19,350 bases of DNA from NCBI GenBank assembly GCA_964386525.1, contig CAYLSO010000103.1, forward strand, positions 1-19,350. The letters run 5' to 3'. Both the position numbers and the translations under genes were made by a program. Shown here in pieces: positions 9,131 through 15,811 of the stretch. Every line of letters starts with the position of its first letter. Within the stretch, counting starts at the first letter, position 1. The stretch is from CAYLSO01 sp964386525. Lineage in GTDB: Bacteria; Eisenbacteria; RBG-16-71-46; DASYSL01. The notes below the pieces were generated by a model. The model did not search any database, was not told the origin of the DNA, and saw nothing but the letters and a program-made list of their open reading frames with translations.

Positions 9131-9139
9131 GGACGGAGG
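9131..9139 (+). promoter_or_regulatory. Ribosome binding site that fixes the cysS start
   Basis: GGACGGAGG with GGAGG at 9135-9139 lies 10 bases before GTG 9150. The reading frame stays open far upstream into ddl, so this site, together with the family start (residue 29 being the zinc cysteine), decides for the GTG at 9150. Confidence 0.7.
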
Positions 9140-9149
9140 AACCGACAGA

Positions 9150-10535
<1,386 letters not shown>

Positions 10536-10594
10536 ACGACGGCCGCTGGCGCGGCTGGCTGGCCACGTCAAAATCCACTTGTGCGGGCCACCGG

Positions 10595-10655
10595 CCCGGG
10601 CCTAGCCTTATTACAGGAAGGCCTCGGGACACCCCAGCCGGGGGTGGCTTTCTCA
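10595..10655 (+). terminator. Tandem hairpins after cysS, possible weak terminator or leader structure
   Basis: First hairpin: CCCGGGCCT (10595-10603) pairs with AGGCC-T-CGGG (10619-10628) with one bulged T, and CCT/AGG (10606-10608/10615-10617) extends it towards a TATTAC loop. Second hairpin: CACCCC (10630-10635), loop AGCCG, GGGGTG (10641-10646), followed by GCTTTCT. A third small hairpin CCGAC/GTCGG lies at 10659-10673, then CTCTTTTC at 10681-10688. The T runs are short and interrupted, so termination is uncertain. The structures could instead belong to the leader of the gene at 10751. I see no convincing promoter in 10536-10750; the best hexamers (TTGTGC 10579-10584 and TAGCCT 10603-10608) are poor. 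Confidence 0.35.
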
Positions 10656-10750
10656 AGCCCGACTGCGCGTCGGCCCGGGCCTCTTTTCATTGGGGCCGGT
10701 CCCGCGTGCGGGCTGCGATTGGGCGCTCTTTTGGGGGAAGGTGTGTCGGC

Positions 10751-11101
10751 ATGAAGAAGGCGAAGCGCAGAGCACTGGTCTGGCTGGCTCTGTGGGTCCT
10801 CGGAAGCTTCGCGATCGCGGCGCTGCCGGGATTCGCCTACGCACAGACGGTGAGCGCGGACGACAGCAAGCCGGGGAATCCGGATGCTTCCGGAGATCCC
10901 GACATGCCGGGCGAGAAGCCGCCGGCCCCGAGCGGACCGGTTTCGTGGGACGCGGCCAACGACGGTTTGTACGCAGGGAGTTCGATCGATCCGACGGGCC
11001 GGCCGGCGATCTCGGCGTCGCGGCGCGCGGATGCGCGTCGGTTCGGGCGCCTCTGGCTCGAGAGCCTCGTCTGGGTGGTCCGGACCAGGTTCGGCTGGTA
11101 A
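10751..11101 (+). CDS. Small secreted protein of unknown function, next to TPR-sigma54 regulator
   Basis: I do not recognise a family. The 116-residue product has a classic Sec signal peptide: basic start (MKKAKRR), hydrophobic core (about 9-27) and AYA before QT, giving likely cleavage after residue 31. The mature part of about 85 residues starts acidic and Pro/Gly/Ser-rich (33-66), then SWDAANDGLYAGSSIDP (66-82), and ends in a basic, aromatic segment (RRADARRFGR then LWLESLVWVVRTRFGW, 91-116) that could form an amphipathic helix. There are no cysteines. The GGGGGAAGG-type ribosome site (10733-10741) is 9 bases before ATG 10751. It lies 41 bp before a TPR-sigma54 activator and is probably co-transcribed with it. 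It could be an envelope sensor partner, a processed signal peptide precursor or an unrelated periplasmic protein; the sequence does not decide. Confidence 0.72.
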   Translation: MKKAKRRALVWLALWVLGSFAIAALPGFAYAQTVSADDSKPGNPDASGDPDMPGEKPPAPSGPVSWDAANDGLYAGSSIDPTGRPAISASRRADARRFGRLWLESLVWVVRTRFGW

Positions 11102-11116
11102 CAACGTGAGGTCTCG

Positions 11117-11140
11117 CCCGGGTTGCCCGACCCGGGGGGA
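11117..11140 (+). promoter_or_regulatory. Hairpin masking the ribosome site of the TPR-sigma54 regulator
   Basis: CCCGGGT (11117-11123) and ACCCGGG (11130-11136) form a perfect 7-bp stem with a 6-base loop (TGCCCG). The 3' arm overlaps the only purine-rich ribosome site (GGGGGGA, 11134-11140), which is 2 bases from ATG 11143. The stem starts 16 bases after the stop codon of the upstream small gene. A ribosome terminating there could open it, so expression of the regulator may be coupled to translation of the small protein. The pairing is seen; the coupling is inferred. Confidence 0.55.
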
Positions 11141-11142
11141 AA

Positions 11143-13593
11143 ATGCGTTTGGAGAGAGACGAGCAAAATCGGATCCAGCGTCTTGAAGCGCGCCTGACAA
11201 CGGCCGCTTCCTCCGCCGCGCAGCCAGATCTGGTCGGGGATCTGGGTGCGCTGGCGGAGCTTTATCTGCGCGCCGACTCCTACGTCCCGGCGCTCGAGAC
11301 CCTCGAGCGCGTGCTGGCTCTCCCCGAACTGGCCGCAGCGGCCGACCCGCGGCGCCTCGCTCTCGAGATCAAGGCCGTCGAGTGCCTGCGCCTGCAGGGC
11401 CGGTTCGCGCCGGCCGCGGCGCGCGGGCTCGGCGCCCTGGAGGCGACGACCGCCGGGACCGCGGCCGAGTTGCGCGCCCGGCTGCTGCTGGAAGTCATCG
11501 ACACCCTCACCCAGTTGTCGCGTTACGAAGAGGCCCGCGCCCACGCGCAGCGGCTGATGGAGCTGGTGCGTTCGATCGGTGACGCGTGGCTACTGGCCCG
11601 CGCCCTCATGCGAGCCGGGGTGCTGTGGATGCGGCTGGGCGACTGGATCCTGGCGCGCGACCTCCTGGAGGAGTCGCGCAGCCGCTTCCAGCAGCTCGGC
11701 GACGAGGGCGAGGTGGCCACCGCCCAGGCGACGCTGGGCATCGTCCACAAGAACCTCTGCGAGTGGGCGGTCGCCGTCCACCATCTGCGCGAGGCTCTGG
11801 CGCGGGAGCGCCGTCTGGGGCGTTTCGCCAAGGTCGCGCTGCGGCTGCACAATCTCGGGATCGTCTACCTGAAGAGCGGCGACTGGGCGAAGGCGCACGA
11901 CGCCTTCGTCGAGGCGAGGCAGATCTTCCGCCAGGTCGGCAACCAGTGGGGCCTGACGACCAGCGCCCTGGCGCTGGGCGCGCACGCCCGCCTCAGCGGG
12001 CGCGGCGACGAGGCCGAGCGCTACCTGCGGGAGGGCCTCGAGCGCTCGCTGGGCGCCGGACTGCTGCGCGAGGAGGCCATCGCACGCGAATTCCTCGGCG
12101 ACCTGGCCTTCGACCGCGGCGACGCGGCGGCTGCCCTCGAGAGCTACCGCCAGGCGCTGGCGCTCGCGGAGCGTATCGCGCCGGTCGGAGACCTGATGAG
12201 CGAGGTGCTGCGGCGGGTGGCCGAGGCACACGCCGCGCTCGGCGACCTGGAGGCCGCGCAGGATGCCGTCGAGCGCTGCCGCCGGGTCTGCGATCTGCTC
12301 GACGACCGCTACGAGGGGGCGGTGTTGCACCGTGTCGCCGGCCTCGTCCAGTTCGCCGCGGCGGACGTCGAGGGAGCGCTGCGCGAATGGTGCACCGCGG
12401 CCAACCTGCTGGGCGAGATGGGTGAGCGCTACGAGCGCGGCCGGGTCCTCTTCCTGCTCGCGCAGCACGCCACCGACCCGGCCGAAGCGCGCAAGTATGC
12501 CTACCGGGCGTCGGCCTGCTTCGCGGAGGTGGGGGCGGAGCGCGCCCTCTCCGAGGCGGAAGCCTGGCTCTCCGAGCGCGTGAGCGGCGGGGCGCCGGAG
12601 CGCGCGCCGGACTCCCGCCGCCCGCGGCTCTCGTCGCGGCGGCTGGCGGAGAGCGTGGGGCTGGTGGGCGTGTCACGCGGGCTGGCCCGGGTGCTCGACC
12701 TGGTGGAGCGCGCGGCGCGCACCGATCTCACCATCGTGGTGCGCGGCGACACCGGCACGGGCAAGGAACTGGTGGCGCGGGCCATCCACGAGAAGAGCGC
12801 GCGGGCCGGCAAGCCCTTCCTGCCGGTGAACTGCGGCGCCCTGCGCGCCGACCTGGCGCTCTCACAGCTGTTCGGGCACCGCCGCGGGGCCTTCACGGGC
12901 GCCCACACCGACGGCACCGGCCTGGTGGAGGCGGCGCACACCGGCACGCTGCTGCTCGACGAGGTCGGCGAGCTGCCGCTCGACGTCCAGGTCACGCTGC
13001 TGCGCTTCCTGGAGCGCGGCGACTACCTGCGCCTGGGCGAAACGACCCTGCGCCACGCCGACGTGCGCATCATCTGCGCCACGCACGTGGACCTGCGCCG
13101 CGCCGTGGCCGAGGGCCGCTTCCGCGCCGATCTCTTCTACCGCCTGCACGAGATCGAGATCGCCGTGCCGCCGCTCGCCGAGCGCATCGAGGACGTGATC
13201 CCCCTGGTGCACCACTTCCTGCGCCTGTACGCGCCCGACGCCAGCCTGTCGGTGTCGCCGGAGGCCGCGGCCCTGCTCACGTCCTATTCGTGGCCGGGTA
13301 ACGTGCGCGAGCTGGCCAACTGCATCAAGCGCGCCCTGGCGCTGCGGGGCGAGGGGACGGTCCTCCCGGCGGCCGATCTGCTGGCGCACCTGGAGCAGCT
13401 GCCGGCGCTCGAGGAGCCGGCGAGCCCCGCGCCGGGCGAGCGCACGACGGTGATAGCCGCGCTCGAGCAGGCGCAGGGGAACAAGAGCCGGGCGGCCGCC
13501 CTCCTGGGTGTCAGCCGCAAGACTCTCTACGCGCGCATGCGCCGCCTCGGGATCCCGCTCGAGAGCGACGACTCGCTCGATCCCCTCGACTGA
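11143..13593 (+). CDS. TPR-domain sigma54-dependent transcriptional activator
   Basis: Predicted enhancer-binding activator of sigma54 RNA polymerase, 816 residues. The N-terminal two thirds (about 20-480) is a helical array with TPR-like repeats, for example KAHDAFVEARQIFRQVG and DAAAALESYRQALALAERI, in place of the usual phosphorylated receiver or GAF sensor. The AAA+ domain (about 500-735) has Walker A GDTGTGKE (535-542), the sigma54-contacting loop GAFTGA (582-587), Walker B LLLDE (D606, E607) and SWPGNVREL near its end. A Fis-type helix-turn-helix closes the protein (about 765-802, NKSRAAALLGVSRKTLYARM). Because GAFTGA is intact, it should act at sigma54 promoters, unlike TyrR-type relatives. 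Its ATG has a ribosome site inside a hairpin. A near-consensus sigma54 promoter lies 290 bp downstream. TPR arrays bind peptides or proteins, so a protein-type signal is a fair guess. Confidence 0.93.
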   Translation: MRLERDEQNRIQRLEARLTTAASSAAQPDLVGDLGALAELYLRADSYVPALETLERVLALPELAAAADPRRLALEIKAVECLRLQGRFAPAAARGLGALEATTAGTAAELRARLLLEVIDTLTQLSRYEEARAHAQRLMELVRSIGDAWLLARALMRAGVLWMRLGDWILARDLLEESRSRFQQLGDEGEVATAQATLGIVHKNLCEWAVAVHHLREALARERRLGRFAKVALRLHNLGIVYLKSGDWAKAHDAFVEARQIFRQVGNQWGLTTSALALGAHARLSGRGDEAERYLREGLERSLGAGLLREEAIAREFLGDLAFDRGDAAAALESYRQALALAERIAPVGDLMSEVLRRVAEAHAALGDLEAAQDAVERCRRVCDLLDDRYEGAVLHRVAGLVQFAAADVEGALREWCTAANLLGEMGERYERGRVLFLLAQHATDPAEARKYAYRASACFAEVGAERALSEAEAWLSERVSGGAPERAPDSRRPRLSSRRLAESVGLVGVSRGLARVLDLVERAARTDLTIVVRGDTGTGKELVARAIHEKSARAGKPFLPVNCGALRADLALSQLFGHRRGAFTGAHTDGTGLVEAAHTGTLLLDEVGELPLDVQVTLLRFLERGDYLRLGETTLRHADVRIICATHVDLRRAVAEGRFRADLFYRLHEIEIAVPPLAERIEDVIPLVHHFLRLYAPDASLSVSPEAAALLTSYSWPGNVRELANCIKRALALRGEGTVLPAADLLAHLEQLPALEEPASPAPGERTTVIAALEQAQGNKSRAAALLGVSRKTLYARMRRLGIPLESDDSLDPLD

Positions 13594-13879
13594 TCCGATT
13601 CCTCGCAGCGGGTCCGCAAGGCGGCCTGGGGCCTGTCCTGTATCCTCGCGAGCTGCGCGCGCGGACCTCTGTAACCCGGCGGTGACAGCCGTCTAACTCC
13701 TATTCGCACAGAGTCTTGAAAACGGCTTTATAGGCTCAACTGGGTTTCCATCGCCACCCCGTGGCGCGTAACAGCCCTCCCGCAGCCCGCGTCACCTTCC
13801 GCAGACGTCACCGCCGCGTCGCGTTGATTCACAACGGTTTACAGGTCTGATGCCGCGGGGCCGGCGGGAGTGTGAAGGC
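13594..13879 (+). promoter_or_regulatory. Non-coding region with candidate enhancer (UAS) repeats upstream of the sigma54 promoter
   Basis: No credible gene here. GTCACC occurs at 13791-13796 and 13807-13812, each within CGTCACC, 16 bp apart and about 95-115 bp before the predicted sigma54 start site. The complement GGTGAC is at 13681-13686. A second pair, TGACAGCCGTC (13683-13693) and TAACAGCCCTC (13769-13779), matches at 9 of 11 positions. TTTATAG (13727-13733) is repeated twice more downstream. Sites of this kind at 100-200 bp upstream are where sigma54 activators bind. A GGTCCGC/GCGGACC inverted repeat (13611-13617/13661-13667) could form a long-looped structure after the regulator gene. 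Which repeat is the actual operator cannot be told by eye. Confidence 0.4.
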
Positions 13880-13895
13880 TGGCACAAGCCTTGCC
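13880..13895 (+). promoter_or_regulatory. Sigma54 (RpoN) promoter, -24/-12
   Basis: TGGCACAAGCCTTGCC matches the RpoN consensus TGGCACG-N4-TTGCW at all positions except the G after TGGCAC (A here) and the last W (C here). The preceding base is C, as preferred. The invariant GG (13881-13882) and GC (13893-13894) have the required spacing. Transcription should start near 13906. It is the only match of this quality I found in the window outside coding sequence, and it lies 286 bp after a gene for a GAFTGA-bearing activator. Confidence 0.85.
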
Positions 13896-13905
13896 TTTTA
13901 TAGCG

Positions 13906-14235
13906 GCGAGGGTGCGGGTAAAGCGGCTTTATAGCCGCCAAGCGCCGCAACCCAGTGCGCCGGCAGGGAGCGCGGCGCAGACACCCGCTAGGCCCGGGCA
14001 GGATGCCTGGGGTCGAGCAGAGGAGGTGGCTCGCTCACCGACGGGTAGTACTCGAAAGTGAGCAGGTACCGTAGTTCAAAAAAACCAAATACGCCCGGTC
14101 AACGAAGAACAGGAGGAGGCGGCGACTGTCCCGGTGATGCCGCCCTTCCGAACGGAGAGGGCAGGGCGAGGTGCGGTGGGAAGCGATCTGCGCGACGGGC
14201 CCATCGGCTTCGCTTCTGCCCTCTTCCGGTTTTTC
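13906..14235 (+). ncRNA. Putative sigma54-driven structured non-coding RNA
   Basis: Between the predicted sigma54 start site (about 13906) and an intrinsic-terminator-like hairpin ending in T5 (14230-14234) are about 330 nt with no convincing protein gene but many paired segments. A 6-bp helix GCGGGT/ACCCGC (13914-13919/13983-13988) encloses GCGGCT-TTAT-AGCCGC (13923-13938) and either GCGCCGC/GCGGCGC (13942-13948/13972-13978) or the tighter TGCGCCG/CGGCGCA (13956-13962/13973-13979) with loop GCAGGGAGCG. Next come CCCGGGCA-GGA-TGCCTGGG (13993-14011), CGAGC/GCTCG (14014-14018/14029-14033), GCTCAC/GTGAGC (14033-14038/14058-14063), an A-rich open stretch (14078-14089) and an 11-bp bulged stem GGAGG-A-GGCGGC/GCCGCCCTTCC (14112-14123/14139-14149). 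I know no RNA family with this layout. It could instead be a long leader of the cytochrome gene if the terminator is leaky. Ends are inferred. Confidence 0.62.
14153..14234 (+). terminator. Intrinsic-terminator-like hairpin with T5
   Basis: CGGAGAGGGCA (14153-14163) pairs with TGCCCTCTTCCG (14217-14228) with one bulged T. Stacked against it on the 3' side is a perfect 7-bp stem GAAGCGA/TCGCTTC (14180-14186/14210-14216). GG and TTTTT (14230-14234) follow. A T5 run is rare in this GC-rich sequence. It would end a transcript begun at the sigma54 promoter and separate it from the cytochrome promoter at 14287. The 16-base asymmetric gap (14164-14179) makes it an unusual terminator. Confidence 0.6.
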
Positions 14236-14286
14236 ACCCCCCCGGCTGTCCGGCCCGCGTCCCCCGGCTGGGCCGCGCCGGCGGCG

Positions 14287-14315
14287 GTGACACCGACCCC
14301 CCGAATGGCTATCAT
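14287..14315 (+). promoter_or_regulatory. Sigma70-type promoter for the cytochrome c / ABC operon
   Basis: GTGACA (14287-14292), 17-bp spacer, TATCAT (14310-14315): each hexamer matches the housekeeping consensus at 5 of 6 positions with ideal spacing. The start site would be near 14322, leaving a leader of about 78 nt with AGGAGG (14385-14390) before ATG 14400. Confidence 0.65.
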
Positions 14316-14399
14316 CACGTCTCGCGAAACCCGGAGGACCTTCCGCTGGGGCGGCGCCTGCCGTCCCGATGCGATCCCTTCCCGAGGAGGTTGAGAACC

Positions 14400-14825
14400 A
14401 TGAACAGCATGCGCGCTCTGACGGCGGTCTATCTCGCGCTCGCGGTGGTCCCTGCGGGCCTCGTGCTGTGGGGCTGTGGCGGGCAGAAAACCGCCGAGCA
14501 GGCGGCTGAGACGCCGGCGGGCCAGGTCGAGGGCACGCCGGCGCCCGGCGAGGTCTCGCTGGCGGTGGGTGAGAGCGTCTACAAGACGCGCTGCGAGATG
14601 TGCCACGGGGTCAACGGCGAGGGGGACGGTCCCGCCGGCCAGGCGCTCAACCCCAAGCCGCGCAACCACCGCGATGCCGCCTACATGAACTCCCTCACCG
14701 ACCAGGACCTCGAGAACGCGATCCTCAACGGCAAGGGCACGGGCATGCCGCCGCACAAGGGGCTGCTCACCGACGCCGAGGTCAAGTCGTTGGTCCTCAA
14801 GGTCCGTTCGCTCAGCCGGCCGTGA
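14400..14825 (+). CDS. Lipoprotein mono-heme cytochrome c
   Basis: Small membrane-tethered electron carrier of the class I cytochrome c type. The protein is 141 residues. Its lipoprotein signal peptide ends in LWGC (C26 lipidated; Trp at that position is unusual for a lipobox). An Ala/Glu/Pro linker follows (30-50), then a cytochrome domain (about 51-140) with a single CEMCH heme site (C65, C68, H69) and Met116 in GTGMPPHKG as the likely axial ligand. The spacing NGEGDGPAG and LNPKPRNHRDAAYMN is typical of cytochromes near respiratory complexes. The ATG at 14400 is chosen because AGGAGG (14385-14390) lies 9 bases before it; the frame is open further upstream but without family match. A sigma70-type promoter lies at 14287-14315. 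The stop overlaps the GTG of the ABC ATPase (GTGA). Confidence 0.93.
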   Translation: MNSMRALTAVYLALAVVPAGLVLWGCGGQKTAEQAAETPAGQVEGTPAPGEVSLAVGESVYKTRCEMCHGVNGEGDGPAGQALNPKPRNHRDAAYMNSLTDQDLENAILNGKGTGMPPHKGLLTDAEVKSLVLKVRSLSRP

Positions 14826-15811
14826 TCTCCGGGGGGCCGCACCCCGCGGCCCTCCGCTCCTCCGTCGGCGCGGCGGCCGCCCTGCCCCTGGCGATCGAGG
14901 TGCGGGGGCTGTCCGCCCGCTACGGAGACCGCGTCGCCCTGGCGGGTGTGGACCTCGCGGTCGCGCCCGGGGAGCGCGTGGCGCTTCTGGGTCCTAACGG
15001 CGCGGGCAAGAGCACCCTGCTGAGCGTCCTGGCGACGCTGCATCCGCCGGCGGGCGGGACGGCGCGCATCGCGGGCATCGACGTGGTGGCGGATCCCGGC
15101 GCGGCGCGCCGCCGCCTGGGCGTCGTCTTCCAGGGTCCCAGCCTCGACCGCAAGCTCACCGCCGAGGCGAACCTCCGTCTGCTGGGCCGCCTCTACGGCC
15201 TGTCCGGAGAGCGCCTGACCGCGCGCGTGTCGGAGTCGCTGGCCGCGACGGGGCTGGCGGACCGGCGCCGGGACCGCGTGCAGACCCTCTCCGGGGGGCT
15301 GGCGCGCCGGCTCGAACTGGCGCGCGCCCTGCTGGCGCGTCCCGACGTACTCCTGCTCGACGAGCCCACGGGTGGCCTGGATCCGGCCGCGCGGGCCGAT
15401 CTGTGGGTTGCCCTCGCGGCCGTCTCCGAGGAGGGGACGGCGGTGCTGTACGCGACCCACCAGGGCGAGGAGGCCGACCGGGCGCACCGCGTCCTGGTCT
15501 TCGACCGGGGGCGGATCGTGGCCGAGGGGGATCCCGAGACGCTGAAAGGCGCGGTGGGCGGCGACGTGATCGTGCTCGAGTGCGACGACGCGCCCGGGCT
15601 CGCCGCCGAGCTGCGCGCCGTCTTCGGCGGCACGGTGGTGGCGGTGGGCGGGGAGGTGCACGTGGAGCGGGAGAGAGCCCACGAGTTCGTGCCGCGGCTG
15701 GTGGAGAGCGTGCCCGGCCGCATCCGCTCGCTGATGCTCCGCCGCCCGACGCTCGAGGACGTCTTCGTGCACTTCACCGGGCTGCGCTTCCGCGACCGGG
15801 AGGGAGCGTGA
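14822..15811 (+). CDS. ABC-2 type transporter ATP-binding protein
   Basis: ATPase of an ABC-2 (DrrA/NodI-like) exporter, 329 residues from the GTG at 14822. Motifs: Walker A GPNGAGKS (57-64), Q-loop VFQG (102-105), signature LSGGL (156-160), Walker B VLLLDEP (176-182), the switch histidine in ATHQGEEADR (H213) and the RRPTLEDVFVHFTG ending (307-320) that is typical of this subfamily. A 22-residue Ala/Gly-rich leader precedes the first strand, so the exact start is less certain. The GTGA overlap with the cytochrome stop supports it. The downstream permease also starts in a GTGA overlap. The substrate is unknown. Linkage with a cytochrome c lipoprotein suggests a role in assembly or maintenance of a respiratory complex (a CcmAB-like or copper/oxidase-assembly job), which is only an inference. 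Confidence 0.93.
   Translation: MISGGPHPAALRSSVGAAAALPLAIEVRGLSARYGDRVALAGVDLAVAPGERVALLGPNGAGKSTLLSVLATLHPPAGGTARIAGIDVVADPGAARRRLGVVFQGPSLDRKLTAEANLRLLGRLYGLSGERLTARVSESLAATGLADRRRDRVQTLSGGLARRLELARALLARPDVLLLDEPTGGLDPAARADLWVALAAVSEEGTAVLYATHQGEEADRAHRVLVFDRGRIVAEGDPETLKGAVGGDVIVLECDDAPGLAAELRAVFGGTVVAVGGEVHVERERAHEFVPRLVESVPGRIRSLMLRRPTLEDVFVHFTGLRFRDREGA

Noticed and set aside
8760..9149. 130-codon open extension upstream of the cysS start.
   Set aside because: It overlaps the conserved C-terminal part of ddl and has no similarity to cysteinyl-tRNA synthetase; GTG 9150 gives the family length and zinc-site spacing.
10579..10608. Possible sigma70 promoter TTGTGC-N18-TAGCCT before the small secreted gene.
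   Set aside because: Only half of each hexamer matches and the -10 lies in a strong hairpin; too weak to list.
10664..11052. TGCGCGTCGG-n2-CGGGC-CCTCT similarity between the leader (10664) and the small gene (11031).
   Set aside because: Short, GC-rich and imperfect (an extra base in one copy); likely chance.
13914..13988. tRNA-sized (75 nt) segment closed by a 6-bp stem with an internal D-arm-like hairpin.
   Set aside because: No GTTCRA T-loop, no 7-bp acceptor stem and no recognisable anticodon arm. It is a branched fold but not a tRNA.
14003..14074. 23-codon small frame (ATG within the GGA hairpin loop) in the putative RNA.
   Set aside because: No usable ribosome site and the start lies in a strong hairpin; it could be reconsidered if relatives keep the frame.
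14134..14394. 86-codon open frame after AGGAGGAGG inside the structured region.
   Set aside because: Spacing to the start is too long, the purine tract is paired in a stem, composition is that of random GC-rich sequence, and it runs through the T5 terminator.
14058..14399. Open frame extending the cytochrome c protein by 114 residues upstream.
   Set aside because: The extension is Arg/Gly/Pro-rich shadow sequence with no family match, it crosses the terminator hairpin, and ATG 14400 has a strong AGGAGG site and begins a proper lipoprotein signal.
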